From the NCBI GenBank assembly GCA_963806495.1, contig CAWDYA010000011.1, positions 372,001-436,000 on the forward strand: a DNA stretch of 64,000 nt. Direction: 5' to 3'. Made by a program: the position numbers and the translations under genes. Positions 49,502 through 60,300 of this stretch are shown here, piece by piece. Within the stretch, counting starts at the first letter, position 1, and each line of letters starts with the position of its first letter. Source of the DNA: CAWDYA01 sp963806495. GTDB taxonomy: Bacteria; Acidobacteriota; Polarisedimenticolia; JACPZX01; DASXTC01. A model generated the notes under the pieces. That model worked only from the letters and a program-made list of their open reading frames with translations, did not search any database and was not told the DNA's origin.

Positions 49502-50032
49502 CTACTCCTCCGTGAGCACCTGCTCCGCGATGTAGCGGAGGATGCCCCGGACGGACACGAACCCGATCGGACTGCCGTCGCGGACGATCGGGATGTGCCT
49601 GAAGCTGCGCACCGCCATCAGGTGGATGGCGTAGGCGAGGATGTCGTCCTCTTTGAGCACCACCGGATCGCTGGTCATGACCTCGCTGATCGGCGTGGTG
49701 TTGATATCGAGGCCGGAGCCCCACACGCGGAGAAGGACGTCACGTTCGGTGAAGATGCCCACCAGTTTCTCGCCCTCGGCGCGGTCCACCACCAGCACGC
49801 TGCCGTGCCGCCCCTCGCGCATGATGCGGATGGCGGCGAAGATGGTGGTCTTCGGCGTGGCGACGAGCGGCTTGAGCGGCCCGACGCGCCGGATCGGGTC
49901 GCGCATGATGTGCCGCTTGAGCCCCTTCATCGGGAGCGTATCGGGCAGATCGAGCCCCGCGAGATCCATCCCGCAATCCTCGCAGGCGAACATCCCCTGG
50001 ATGTTGTCCCAGCCGCAACCCGGACAGAGCAC
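49502..50032 (-). CDS. Zinc-ribbon protein with a CBS-domain pair
   Basis: The N-terminus has a zinc ribbon of two Cys-x-x-Cys pairs (MLCPGCGWDN and FACEDCGMDL) and is followed by two CBS domains (FAAIRIMREGRHGSVLVVDR and GIFTERDVLLRV, then YAIHLMAVRSFRHIPIVRDG). Length 176 residues. CBS pairs bind adenosine nucleotides; the attached ribbon suggests a regulatory adaptor. It is adjacent to another CBS-pair gene on the same strand (2-bp gap), and the two may be related by duplication. Confidence 0.9.
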   Translation of the reverse strand: MLCPGCGWDNIQGMFACEDCGMDLAGLDLPDTLPMKGLKRHIMRDPIRRVGPLKPLVATPKTTIFAAIRIMREGRHGSVLVVDRAEGEKLVGIFTERDVLLRVWGSGLDINTTPISEVMTSDPVVLKEDDILAYAIHLMAVRSFRHIPIVRDGSPIGFVSVRGILRYIAEQVLTEE

Positions 50033-50034
50033 GG

Positions 50035-50511
50035 CTAGCCTCCCTCGGGTCGTTTCGCCACGCGGTCGAGGTCGTGCGGCAGGTTGAAGATCTCCTGGGG
50101 ATAGTGCTCGGCGATGAACTCGACGATGTCCCGGGCGGAGATCATCCCGACGTCCTTGCCGTCCTTGTCCACGAGCGGGATGTGGCGGTAGCCGTGGTCG
50201 GTCATCAGGCGGATCGCGTCGGCTATCGGCTCGTCGGGTGAGAGGGTGCGCGGCTCGCGCGTCATGACGTCGGCGATCGGCAGGTTCTCGTTGAGCGCGA
50301 GCCCGACGATACGGTTCATCACGTCCCGCTCGGTGAAGATCCCCACCACCTGTCCGCCGTCGGTGATGACCACGGCGGCCACCCGGCGCTTCTGCATGAT
50401 ACGGATGACGTCACGCAGCTTGGTGGCGGCGGGGATCGAGGGCACGGGGGTGATATTCATCGAGCGGATCGAATCGGTTCTGAGAATCTCTTCGATTCGG
50501 TTCTCTGGCAT
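50035..50511 (-). CDS. CBS-domain pair protein
   Basis: A 158-residue protein with two CBS motifs (RDVIRIMQKRRVAAVVITDG with GIFTERDVMNRIVG, then ADAIRLMTDHGYRHIPLVDK with GMISARDIVEFIAE). There is no extra catalytic domain. It is divergent from the MscS gene, and the 68-bp gap holds a TATAAT-like box on this strand. The ligand is probably an adenosine nucleotide. It reads into the zinc-ribbon CBS gene, so the two are probably co-expressed. Confidence 0.92.
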   Translation of the reverse strand: MPENRIEEILRTDSIRSMNITPVPSIPAATKLRDVIRIMQKRRVAAVVITDGGQVVGIFTERDVMNRIVGLALNENLPIADVMTREPRTLSPDEPIADAIRLMTDHGYRHIPLVDKDGKDVGMISARDIVEFIAEHYPQEIFNLPHDLDRVAKRPEGG

Positions 50512-50579
50512 CGTGACCTCGCTGAGCAGGACGGCGTATTATACATCTTTCCGCCGCGTGTCGCGGGAGGAGATTCCGG

Positions 50580-51647
50580 ATGAGCTCGACCCAGATGCTG
50601 CTGCTGCCGTGGATATACGGGCCGATCGTGAGCCTTGCCGCCGTGGCGGCGCTGTTCTTCCTCAAGCGGTGGGTCTTCAAGCTGGTCGACAGACTGGCCG
50701 CCCGCACCACCACGCAGATGGACGACGTTCTGCTGTCGGCCATGAACCGCCCGCTCAACCTGGTCATCATCGCGAGCGGCCTGCTCCTGTTGAGCCGGAT
50801 CCTGCCGCTGGCCGACGCCGCCGACCCCGCCATCAACCTGGGCTATACCGCATGCATCGTGGGGGCGCTTGTCTGGTTCACCGACCGGCTCGTGGGCTCG
50901 CTGCTCGACTCTTACTCCACCAGCGTGTCGTTCATCGGGCAGGCCCGCAGCGTCATCCAGGGGCTGATACGCGGCCTGCTGGCGGGGCTCGGCATCCTGA
51001 TCGTGCTCGACTCGATGGGGATCTCCATCAGTCCCCTGCTCGCCTCGCTCGGCGTGGGCAGCCTCGCGGTGGCACTGGCGCTGCAATCCTCGCTCGCGAA
51101 CCTGTTCTCCGGCGTGTACCTGCTGGCGGACAAGGCGATCCAGCCCGGACAGTTCATCCGGCTCGAGTCGGGCGAGGAAGGCTGGGTCGATGCGATCGGG
51201 TGGCGCAGCACCCGGTTCCGGATGCTGTCCAACGTGATGCTCGTGGTGCCGAACTCGAAGCTGGTCGACAGCACTATCACCAATTACGGCCTGCCCGAGG
51301 AGGAGACGGCGCTGCGCGTGCCGGTGGGGGTCCACTACGACAGCGACCTGGAGCACGTCGAGCGGGTCACCATCGAGGTGGCGCGTCAGGTGGTGGCCGA
51401 GGTCGAAGGCGCGGTCCGCGGGTTCGACCCGTACATCCGGTACAAGGAGTTCGGCGACTCGAGCATCAACTTCATCGTCATCATGCACGTGCAGGCGTAC
51501 ACGCAGCACTTCCTCGTGCAGCACGAGCTCGTCAAGCGGCTGCACGCGCGGTACCGCGAGGAAGGGATCGTCATCCCGTTCCCGATGAGGACGCTCGACA
51601 TCCCCGACCGGATCCTGGACCGGCTGGCGGGGGGGAAGCAGACATAG
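50580..51647 (+). CDS. Small-conductance mechanosensitive channel (MscS family)
   Basis: This 355-residue channel has N-terminal membrane segments (IYGPIVSLAAVAALFFL, LNLVIIASGLLLLSRILPLA), a further segment (GLLAGLGILIVLDSMG), then the pore helix LGVGSLAVALALQSSLANLF. The conserved beta domain follows (GVYLLADKAIQPGQFIRLES, GWRSTRFRMLSNVMLVVPNS), then the C-terminal cytoplasmic domain. It releases solutes on hypo-osmotic shock. The stop is 53 bp before the 5' half of a tRNA-Leu gene, the left border of the accessory island. Confidence 0.94.
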   Translation: MSSTQMLLLPWIYGPIVSLAAVAALFFLKRWVFKLVDRLAARTTTQMDDVLLSAMNRPLNLVIIASGLLLLSRILPLADAADPAINLGYTACIVGALVWFTDRLVGSLLDSYSTSVSFIGQARSVIQGLIRGLLAGLGILIVLDSMGISISPLLASLGVGSLAVALALQSSLANLFSGVYLLADKAIQPGQFIRLESGEEGWVDAIGWRSTRFRMLSNVMLVVPNSKLVDSTITNYGLPEEETALRVPVGVHYDSDLEHVERVTIEVARQVVAEVEGAVRGFDPYIRYKEFGDSSINFIVIMHVQAYTQHFLVQHELVKRLHARYREEGIVIPFPMRTLDIPDRILDRLAGGKQT

Positions 51648-51700
51648 GCGGGGGCACGCGGGGGCCCGAAGCGCCCCGTTGGCGATATACTGCGCCCCGT

Positions 51701-51739
51701 GCCGGAGTGGCGGAACTGGTAGACGCAGGGGACTCAAAA
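51701..51739 (+). pseudogene. tRNA-Leu 5' half ending at the anticodon loop (island left border)
   Basis: Bases 51701-51739 are identical to the first 39 bases of the intact tRNA-Leu(CAA) at 55417 (acceptor strand, D arm, first anticodon strand and most of the loop). The match stops after GACTCAAAA; the following sequence does not continue the tRNA. A -10-like TATACT lies nine bases upstream, at the same distance as the TATAAT of the intact gene. It looks like a tRNA gene cut at the anticodon loop by site-specific integration. Confidence 0.9.
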
Positions 51740-51944
51740 GCGGGTCGAAGGCTCGGCGGTAACTGGTTGACCATCGCCAAGTTGCCGCCGGGCCTTCTAT
51801 TTCGCTTTCGGCATCGAAGGCGAGGAAGGCGTCAAAGGCGACGTTCTCGGTGGGCACTGGCCCCAACTCGGCCCCAGGTCGCGCCCCGTCGTTGGCCCGG
51901 AGCGACCGATCCCGAGGCTCCTGCTCAGCGGCACCAGTCGCCGC
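51740..51944. other. Non-coding junction sequence after the tRNA-Leu 5' half
   Basis: No supported gene. It contains an imperfect inverted repeat, GGCGGTAACT against AGTTGCCGCC (one mismatch), at about 51,758 and 51,780 that could form a hairpin. An integrase remnant was looked for in all frames and not found. Confidence 0.5.
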
Positions 51945-54900
51945 TCACGACCACCAGTTCCCCCCCGACGACGCGGTGCCGTATCCGCTGTATCGGCCGT
52001 CGAAGTACTCCACCAGATAGAAGAAGGCCGCGCCTACCGTCGGATCTTCGTCCACCTTTCCCCCGGAAAGCGAGGCGACCGAAACGGCACGATCTACGCA
52101 AACAGTGTTGGCAAGGGTCGTGTATGACCCCACACCCACGATGCCGCCGACCGGACCTCGGAGGATATCGTACGACATTGCGTCCAATGGAGCAGTCCAG
52201 CCCAGCACCGTGCCTGAGGTGCTCGCCGCAGCGGGGCGCGTCACATCGAGGAAGACCGGGTCCGTGTTCCCGCCGAGATCGTGCGGCACCGGGATCACGG
52301 CGCCGACCTCGGCGGAGTTGCCCGCGCCATCCATGGCGAGGTAGACGACCGTGTAGGCACGACCCGGACCGTTCGCGTCACGCTCGGCCCGCAGCATCAG
52401 ACTCACGTCCAACCCGTTCACCGACACCACCTGCACGTCATCGGACGTGTGGCCGTCCGAGCCACCGGGCGCGTCATCGGGCTCGCTGCGGGCAACGCGA
52501 AGGTAGGCGAGTGTCGGCGAGGGATCGCATGCGTCGGCGGCCCGTCCTTCCACTTGTACGGGAACCATCCGGTGATTGGGCGGCCAGAGCAGGGAGGGTT
52601 CCACGACCGGACCGAGGACCGGCGGTGTGGTGTCGACCACCTCCACCCCGATGGTGTCGGTATCCGAGGCGCCGCTCCAATCGGTAACGCGGAGCGTGAT
52701 CGTATGGCTGCCGATCGCCAGGGACACGTCGAGCATCGGTCCGGAGCCGAGGTCCGACTGGGTCGATCTGCCGAAGTCCTCGTACCAGTCGAACGCGACG
52801 ATGCCGTCCAGCGTCCCGGCCGGATAGCCAGGGCCATTCGAGCCCGTCCCGTTGAGCGTGACCAAGGCGCCGGCCGGCGAGGTGCATTCGGCCGGGGTCA
52901 TGGCGGCCGCCACCGCCTTGAGCGGCCCCCCCGCCTGCGCCCCCTGGTTCGGCAACACTTCCACCAGCGTCTGGCCGCCGACGACCAGGTCGGTGCGACC
53001 GTCCCGATTGACATCGGCGGATGTCAGGAAGGGAGAGTATTCGTGCTGGTAGAAGAGCTCTTCTGGCTGGAACGTGCCATCACCCTTCCCGCGAGCGACG
53101 AGCACTGCCGGGCCGGAGAGGGTTGTGAAGGGGGGCTGTGCCGCGAGCGCCAGATCATCGTTCCCGTCGCCATCCAGGTCGGCCGCTATGATGCCGAAGC
53201 CGTGGCTGGTCGTCGCCAGTGAGATCCCCGGCGCAAAGTGACCCTGGCCGTCGCCCGCGAATATCTGTGCAGCTCCCGGGATCGGCGATCGGTCGATGTA
53301 GTCATCATACGAGACGGCCAGATCGGGAATCCCGTCTCCGGTAAACTCGCCGGTCGCGATGAAGCTGGCACCACCCGCAGACCCGAAGGAGAGGAACGCT
53401 TGGAATGTCGCGTCTCCATTGCCGAGCAGCACCGATACATCACCCGTAGACGCATACCAATCGCCCCACACGGCAGCGACGGCGATATCCGGGATGCCGT
53501 CGCCGTTAAAATCACCCGTGGTCAGTCCGGAGGGAGCGGGCGCAACGGCTTGGTCCACCCCCTCGCTGAAGAACCCGCCGCCAAGCCCCCGATGGACTCT
53601 CACGGATCCCGGAGTAGAGGGCTGATAGAGCGAACCGAAGGTGCGGGCGATGTCGGTCTTGCCGTCACGGTCGAAATCGGCAACGATAGCCGGGCCGTTG
53701 CCCGATGCAACGGTCGCGAGAAACGAGAACCCCCCATTGCCGTCCCCGAGGTAGGTCTGTATCTCGGGCGTACTCCCGCCGCTGGTCGGTGTGGTGCAAA
53801 CCAGCAGGTCGTTGTGCCCGTTGCCGTCCAGATCCTCCACGAAGACCGAGACGGGATGTGCCACCAGAATCTCGCCTGCGGGAGTGTACGTCCCACCTGG
53901 CGTTGCGAGAAACAAGGCCACGCGGTCCAGGGATGCCGGAGGTGCCCCTGTGAGCGGCACGAGAAGATCCGGAACGCCGTCGTCATTGATATCGCCGACG
54001 GCCGGCTGCGCCGACTCCTGACCTGTCGGCACTGTCCGGCGCCGGGACCCCAGATTGCCGGCGCCATCTCCGAAATAGACGTAGAAGGGGGGGTTGGACC
54101 CCGAGACACTGACCGCGACGTCGAGGTGACCGTCCTCATCCATATCAGCAGTGACAATGCTGAACGGTGACGGCAGAACGAAACCTTTCATGCGCCGCTC
54201 GGTTGCGAATCCACCCTGGCCGTCTCCGAGCAGAACCGAGATGTCTCCAGGTATTCCGGACCTGGCCATATTGGCCGGCATTGAGCGTAACAATATCGGG
54301 CCGTCCGTCTTCGTTGAAGTCTCCCGTGACGAGGTTGTACGGCCGTGTGCCAACGCGAGCTGTGGTAGGTGCGGAGAACCTGCCATTGCCGTGACCGAGT
54401 CTCACCTCGACCGAGTTTGCCGTTCCGTTGGCGATGACCAGATCTGGTCTTCCGTCGCTGTCGAAGTCGTCCGAGCTGATGAACTCCGGATCGTCCCCGG
54501 TCGGAAACGGTCCGATTGTGGAGAAAGACCCGTTGGACTTTGCCAAGAGAACCGTGAGACTCGTGGATACGTAGCTGACGATGGCCAGATCCGAACGTCC
54601 GTCACCGTTGAAATCCGCCGCCGTCATCCCGTAGGCACCACCGGGGATGGCGATCATCGAGAGAAACGCAAACGTCCCGTCGCCCTTGCCACGATAGATC
54701 GAGACCGTGCCAGCGTTGTTGTCTAGTGCTGCGAGATCCGGTAGTGTGTCCCCGCTGAAGTCGGCGATCGCTACACACGTCAGCCGCCCCCCCGGCCCCA
54801 CGTTAGGCGCTACCGAGAAAGTTCCGTCGCCCCGACCGAGCAGGATGGAAACGTTGCCGCCGAGACTCGCCACGGCGATATCCGGGGCCCCGTCGCCGTT

Positions 54901-55200
54901 CATGTCATCAATGTCGATCCAGTAGGGTGTGCCCCCGACAGCGATCCGAGACTCCGGCATAAAGCCCCCACCTCCGGTCGCGAGTAGCACCGAAACGAAG
55001 CCACTCACGTCGGGCAGGACCACATCGGGATGGCCGTCGGCGTTCAGGTCACTGCTCGCCGAGCCAAAAGCCAACTCTCCGGCAGTGATGACAGGATCCG
55101 GGAAAAGAGGAGGTGCGGCTCCAATCGGGCTGGACAAGACGAGCGTGAGAACAGAAGCGGACAGAAACGAACGACCCAGCCCACCCGCGCCACGAAGCAT
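51945..55200 (-). CDS. Second large secreted FG-GAP (VCBS-type) repeat protein, one-base frameshift near 54,265
   Basis: From the ATG at 55200 the protein has a signal peptide (FLSASVLTLVLSSPIGAAP) and then many FG-GAP/VCBS-like repeats with calcium-loop cores (NGDGAPDIAVASLGGNVS, FNGDGRSDLAIVSYVS, FNEDGRPDIVTLNAG). The frame changes near 54,265: dropping one G joins LNAGQYGQ to SGIPGDISVLLGDGQGGF. The repeats are followed by an Ig/PKD-like domain (GPGYPAGTLDGIVAFDWYED), another beta domain (WPPNHRMVPVQVEGRAADAC) and a C-terminal fibronectin-like module. About 1,080 residues after correction. It differs from the gene at 4.6-11.8 kb by lacking MopE units. It occupies the left part of the tRNA-bounded island. 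Confidence 0.83.
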
Positions 55201-55416
55201 GGCTTCCCCCCGGAGACGACCCCTCGCTCATCTTCCCTGTGAATCAGCGGACTCTCACATCATACCCGCCAAGAGGGCCCGCCGGCCGCACGCGATCTGA
55301 CCGGGTGCCTCGCGGAGCCCGACTCAGGAGGCAGACGGGACGGCCCACCCGCCGCCTCAGGCGCTGCATCACTCCCCGCCCACAAGTCCCTGACCTGACT
55401 GTATAATCCGCCTCGT

Positions 55417-55504
55417 GCCGGAGTGGCGGAACTGGTAGACGCAGGGGACTCAAAATCCCCCGAGGCTCGGCCTCACGAGGGTTCGAATCCCTCCTCCGGC
55501 ACCA
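55417..55504 (+). tRNA. tRNA-Leu (anticodon CAA), CCA encoded
   Basis: All tRNA arms can be folded: acceptor GCCGGAG/CTCCGGC, D arm GCGG..CGC, anticodon stem GGGGA/TCCCC around loop CTCAAAA (anticodon CAA, reading UUG), long class II variable arm GAGGC/GCCTC and T arm GAGGG/CCCTC with TTCGAAT. Discriminator A and CCA are encoded (end 55504). A -10 box TATAAT lies at 55402-55407. A reverse-strand open frame across this tRNA is an artefact. It is the only complete copy in the window; partial copies lie at 51.70, 61.02 and 63.59 kb. Confidence 0.97.
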
Positions 55505-55650
55505 TCCGAGCAATCTACTCGACGGCGCCGGCCCCATCTTGACTAGCGCGGTGTCGCCAAGCTCCCCAGCGGCCCGGGGCTTCACCGGGAATCCGTTTGC
55601 AGGTATCATCGTGAGCCAGTCCTGAACCCGGACTTCGGGAGGAGCATCCT

Positions 55651-58074
55651 TGTCGATAGAACCCGGTCACGCGCTTTCCCACTATCGGCTGATCGAGAAG
55701 ATCGGCGAGGGAGGCATGGGTGTCGTCTGGAAGGCCCGGGATTCGAATCCCTGAACCGGACCGTGGCAATCAAGGTCCTTCCCGCCGATGTCGCCGACGA
55801 CGAGAGCCGCCGCAGGATGTTCCTCCACGAGGCGCGGTTGGCCTCCTCCGTGAGCGATGCACATCGTTCAGGTCCACGAACTCGGGCGCCAGGGTGATCT
55901 CGACTTCATCGTGATGGAGTACGTGGAGAACCTCTTCAGCCAAGTACTCCACGCCCGCCCCCTGCCGCCCCCGGCGAGGGTGGCGGAACTGGGCTGCCAG
56001 GTGGCGAAGGCTCTCTCCCGGGCCCATCGCAAGGGGCTTCTGCACCGGGACCTCAAGCCGAGCAACATCCTCATCACGCTGGAAGAGGAAGCCAAGGTGG
56101 TCGACTTCGGTCTTGCCACGCTGTTCGAGCGCCAGGAGACGAGCCGGTTTTCCGTCGCCACGACCGAGAGCCTGCCCGACTCCTTGGGCCGGCAACACCC
56201 TGGTGAGAACGCTGCAAGGGGCAGCATCGTCGGCACGTTGCCTTACATGTCGCCGGAGCAGCTCCGATCCGAACCGCTCGACGCACGCAGCGACATCTTC
56301 TCTCTGGGGGCCGTGCTGTATGAGATGACCACGGGGCGACGGCCGTTCACCGGGGCAAGTTCATCCGAGGTGGCAAAGAAAATCCAGGATGGGCGGCCTT
56401 CCCCGGTGCACGAGCTGGTTCCTGAGGTGCCGATTGACCTGGAGAGGACCATTCACAAGGCGCTCTCGGCCAGACGAGGGGATCGGTACCAGACAATGGA
56501 TGACCTGGCGGTCAATCTCAGGAGGCTCGCCCGGGACGTCGAGTTCGGGCTCCTCCCCCTCCTATGCCGGGACACTGGTCGGGGGGCATCGCCGGAAGCT
56601 CCCATGGAGGGCCGCCGCCGGAGCTGCGCTCCTTCTCCTCGTGACGGCAGTGTGGATGTGGGGCTCCGGTTGGTGGCGAGAAATCCGGCGGCAGCGCGCA
56701 CCATACTGACGCTGCCCATGGAAGTACACGGGCAGACGGACGGAGCAGAGTACCTGGGCCACGCTTTCGCCGAATCGCTCGCCGTGAACCTGGCGCAAGC
56801 AAGAGAATCTCAATGTTCTGGCGGTTCCGCGAAGAAACGAACTGACCGGGGGGACCGCTGAGATACCAGACTGCAGCCGCCATGGGCGCAGGTCGGCTCC
56901 TTTCCGGCTCCCTGACCCGGGATGGGAAGACAATCCTGGCGAGTCTCAGCCTCGTGGACACACACACCGGCCGGATCCTCTGGGGTACGCAGCGGGCCAA
57001 TCATGATGGCTCTCTCGCCGGCCCCTACTGGCCGCCTCTTTGGCCCGGGACATCGAGGTGGAGATGAAAGGTACGAGACGGCCTCAGTACGACTTCGTCC
57101 TGAACCTCTCCGGCAGTCCCCTCATGGCCCGGTCCCCGGACACTGCCGAGGCTCTCGGGGCACTCCGCCGCTTCGAGATTCAGAGAGCCCTCGATGCCAC
57201 AGAGCGCCTCGTAATGAGGTTTCCTCAGGAGCCGGATGCACACGCCCTGCGGGCGTGCGCCGTCTTTTACGGCGTTGGGAACTTGACCAGCCGGGACCAG
57301 CTGACAGAGACGCTCGCCGCGCTCGACAGTGTTGACCCGCGGAACCCTACGGCCCCGAATATCCGATGTGAGGTCATGAACTATGATCATATGTGGCAGG
57401 AGGCCATCAAGTGCGCCGATGATCTCCTGGCACGCGACGACCTGACTCCGGCCGCGCGCGGCTGGCCGATGAGGGATCGCTCGGTTGCGAAGTTTCGCCT
57501 GGGAGACGTGGAGGGGGCTCTCGCCGACATAAAGGAAGCTACTGCACTCGATCCGACCAATCATTACAACTACAAGGTCCTCGGGGCCATTTTCCGGGAA
57601 GCAGGTGACCTGGATGCTTCCCTCGTCTCCTATCGCCAGTCGGTCGCCCTGGCGCCGGGGGATACCGGATCCCAATACGGCCTGGCCCTGGCGCTCGCGG
57701 GCACGGCGAACTGGCGGGAAGCGGCGGCTGTCATGAAACCCCTCTGCGGGGCTTCAGGCGCTGCCGAGGTCTGCGCTTTGCACGCCTACTACCTGCTCAA
57801 AGCCGGAGACAGGGCCGAGGCGCTGGCGAGCGCGCAGGCGGCTGCTCCGCCCGGGAGCACACAGGAGCAAACGGCCCTGTCCGCCTGGCACCTCGCAAAA
57901 CTGTGGGCCCTCGCCGGCGAGAAGTCCGCGGCCCTTCGCTTCTTGCGTCTATCCATCAAGCTGGAGCCGAAGAATCCGACGATCCTCGAAGAGGCCGACT
58001 TCGAATCGCTACATGATGACAAACGGTTCGTGACCATCCTCGACGACGGCGCTGGCCAACACAGAGGAGAGTGA
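55651..58074 (+). pseudogene. Ser/Thr protein kinase (PknB type) with TM, TolB/FlgO-like and TPR parts, multiply frameshifted
   Basis: A TTG at 55651 follows GGGAGGAG. The kinase is recognisable: IEKIGEGGMGVVWKARD, then VAIKVL after a frame break near 55,752, HRDLKPSNILITL, VDFGLATLF and GTLPYMSPEQLRSE. A membrane segment (WRAAAGAALLLLVTAVWMWG) is readable in a third frame near 56,610-56,680. It is followed by a sensor-like domain (GRLLSGSLTRDGKTILASLS) and TPR-type repeats to the stop at 58074 (DPTNHYNYKVLGAIFREAGD). At least five single-base indels are needed to join the parts (about 55,752, 55,859, 56,565, 56,700-56,830 and 57,030). All motifs remain conserved, so sequence errors are possible, but the neighbouring genes are also broken. 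Confidence 0.8.
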
Positions 58075-58378
58075 GCGAGCAGCCCGGCGGACACTGCGGA
58101 TGTCAGGAAGGGCTGAGCGGTCGGTGACCTTGTTTGAACTTCAGTCTCGCGGGTTCATCCTCTACGCTCTTCCAGCATCCTGTTTCCCAACGCGTCCTCA
58201 ATCCTCCGGCTCACTAGGCGTTTCTCCAAATGCGCGGGGCATACCACGGGCGGCAGGCGCGATGGATTCGGCCGTGACGCAGTAGATTTCGCGCTGATCG
58301 AGTTCGATCGGTTACATCCAGCCGGCGGCAGAACAGGTAAAGCGGGGAGCCGCCGCCGCACAGCGCAGCCGGAGGCAA
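58075..58378. other. Gap without a supported gene
   Basis: No convincing coding sequence, RNA gene or terminator was found in these 304 bases between the kinase pseudogene and the fibronectin-like fragment. Short open frames occur on both strands but none has start signals or recognisable domain patterns. Confidence 0.5.
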
Positions 58379-58731
58379 TCAGGGGCAGGTGCGGGCCGCC
58401 CGGGCGACCCGGCGGAGCCGGCTCCCGCGGGGCCCGTGCCGCAGGAGTTGGCGGCGCGCACCAGGTAGTAGAACACCTGGCCGGCCACGGGCGCCTCGGT
58501 GATGTCGGCCTGAAGGTCGGAGTCCCGCGTCTCCACGCAGGTCGCCCGGAGAAGCACCCGCCCGTGGTCAATCGGAGCGTGTCGTAGCCGGCCGCGGCCG
58601 ACCCCAGAACCGCGGGGGCATCCCAGCTCAGGATGGTCACTCCGGTCCCGACGTCGTGAGAGAAGTCGAGGTTGGCGACCTCACCCGGTATCGCGAAGGC
58701 GTTCGGGTCGTCGAGACTGCCCTTGGCCTAC
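58379..58731 (-). pseudogene. C-terminal fibronectin-like module fragment of a secreted protein
   Basis: Minus-strand frames read IPGEVANLDFSHDVGTGVTI, LSWDAPAVLGSAAAGYDTLR, then TEAPVAGQVFYYLVRAANSC, and, in another frame, end in ARTCP. This is the same C-terminal module as in the giant repeat protein (PGEVTDLTLVLDLLTDTTTF, GEIYYYVVRAVNGC, end RTCP). It begins abruptly after an upstream stop at about 58,732 and is broken by at least two indels, so only the tail of a former gene remains. Confidence 0.75.
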
Positions 58732-58774
58732 AGTATTCGAAAGAGGCATCGTTCGAATATCCAGTCTGCAAGTC

Positions 58775-59121
58775 TGTTTGATGTCATGTTGACCTACGAT
58801 CCAAATGCCCCCGCAGTCTCGTGGCAGGTCCCCAAGTACCCGGAAGCGCTGCGTGGAGCCGACACCTTCGACGTCTACACAGGCGACTTGGCGACCGCAT
58901 CCGACCTCTCGCAGGCCACGCCGATGGAGTGCTCGGTGCCGACTGGCAGACCGCCCGTGCCTGGCGAGCATCTGACGGTGACCGACACGACTCCCGTCCC
59001 TCAGCCCGGCCAGGGGCGGTACTTCGTCACCGAGGTCAGCTACCAGGCCCAGCGGCGGGCCGGAAGGCAGTCGGTAAACGGAGTCCTGCAAGGCCGAAAC
59101 CCGGCTGCGCTGACGGGTGTA
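58775..59121 (+). pseudogene. Second fragment of a secreted-protein C-terminal module
   Basis: The plus strand encodes a divergent fibronectin-like tail: MLTYDPNAPAVSWQVPKYPE, GADTFDVYTGDLATASDLSQ, ECSVPTGRPPVPGEHLTVTD, QGRYFVTEVSYQAQRR. No upstream repeat domain or signal peptide exists, and one indel is needed to reach a likely stop. It is head-to-head with the minus-strand fragment, so this spot has collected tails of two different secreted-protein genes. Confidence 0.6.
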
Positions 59122-59148
59122 ACTGAGAAGCGTGGAGGAAGCGCCATC

Positions 59149-59405
59149 ATGCCAATGACCATCCTTGTCATCGACGACTCCCCCCAGTGTTCGTGCCATG
59201 ATGAGAGGCGTTGGTCACGGAAGGCTATCGCGTGGAGGAAGCTGGTGACGGCGTCGAAGGCGTGAACGCGTATCGCGAACGACGCCGCCACCTGGTACTG
59301 GTTGATATCGTCATGCTGGAGAAGGACGGCCTGGAGGTCATCAAGGACATCCTCGCTATCGACCCCGCCGCCATCATCTTCAGCTTCAGCGGCAAGGATG
59401 GCTAA
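59149..59405 (+). pseudogene. Truncated, frameshifted response-regulator receiver domain
   Basis: An ATG at 59149 preceded by GGAGGAAG starts a CheY-like fold: MTILVIDDSP with the acidic pair. After an indel near 59,183 and another near 59,205 come MVTEGYRVEEAGDGVEGVNA and LVLVDIVMLEKDGLEVIKDI, with the phospho-acceptor Asp in LVDIVM. It stops at 59405 after FSFSGKDG, shortly after the region of the conserved Lys, about 30 residues short of a full receiver. No output domain is present. It is probably a gene remnant. Confidence 0.75.
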
Positions 59406-59514
59406 GAAGACCACAACGAGGTGGCTCGCCTTCTCGGTGCCCGACGCGGCAGTGGGGGCAGTGGCGGCAGGCTCCGGACCGAGACGCCGACGGGACCCGG
59501 TCCTCGATCGGCGA

Positions 59515-60211
59515 CTAGTAGTGCACGCCGTTAAACTTGCGAAGGACGAGGCCCCCCTTCGCTCGGGCACCCGGGTCGACGACCCGGTGACCGAGCAGTT
59601 CCGGACTTCCTGATCCGGGTCGCCATCGATGGCGAGAAGCTCCGTCTCGGATAGCCGTTCGAGGAGCCGGCGAAACGCCAGTACGATGACCGAGTGACAC
59701 ACAACCAGCACCGACTTCTGCCGCCAGTCCCGGGTCAGTGTACCGAGGAAGCTGTGGAGCCGGAGGTTGACATAGGGGTGGTTCTTCCCCCGGCGGGCGG
59801 TAGTAGTACTTGCCCTGTTGCTCCTTCCGAAGAACCTCCTCAGGGTACTTCTCCATCATGCCAGCCTTGGTCAGACCATCGAAGATGCCGAACTCCTTCT
59901 CCCGCACGCGCTCCTCGATGACCTCAGGGGGGTGAAGGTAGCTTTTGAGCAGGAACTCGGTTGTCTGCACCGTCCGCAGATAGGGCGAGGCGTAGACCAC
60001 GTCGAAGACGAAGTGCTCTCGAAGGTATGCGCCGGTCGCTCTCGCCTGTCGCTCACCGGCGTCGGTGAGGACAACATCGGGCTCCCGCACGCCGCTGCCG
60101 AACTCATGCTCACCGCGAGCATCTGCCTTGGCCTTCTGGACGTTGTTGACCGACTCCCCGTGCCCGGACAATCACGAGGTTGTTCATCCACTTCTGGTCG
60201 GGAACCGTCAT
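59515..60211 (-). pseudogene. Histidine phosphatase (phosphoglycerate mutase-like), three frameshifts
   Basis: TAGGAGG four bases before the ATG at 60211 starts MTVPDQKWMNNLVIVR, followed (after dropping one G near 60,168) by HGES, the phosphohistidine motif. Then come DVVLTDAGERQARATGAYLR, YASPYLRTVQTTEFLLKSYL and EKEFGIFDGLTKAGMMEKYP. A second break near 59,790 is needed to reach TLTRDWRQKSVLVVCHSVIV, which holds the second catalytic His, and a third near 59,605 to reach GGLVLRKFNGVHY and the stop at 59515. Corrected length is about 232 residues. The catalytic residues survive, so it may be functional if the indels are sequence errors. Confidence 0.8.
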
Positions 60212-60300
60212 CGGGCCTCCTACCGACGCCTCTATGCTCCTGTCCTGAGCGAGCGACCCGTCTATCCTACCACGACATTCCACGGGTGAGTTCCACCGGT

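Noticed and set aside
51740..51944. Possible integrase C-terminal tail beside the tRNA 5' half
   Set aside because: No R-H-R-Y tyrosine-recombinase motif or helical pattern was found in any frame; only a hairpin-forming repeat is visible.
55416..55609. Minus-strand open frame across tRNA-Leu encoding a CRRRDSNPREAEPRG-like peptide
   Set aside because: It is the antisense translation of the tRNA-Leu gene, a well-known annotation artefact. The same applies to frames over 51.70, 61.03 and 63.6 kb.
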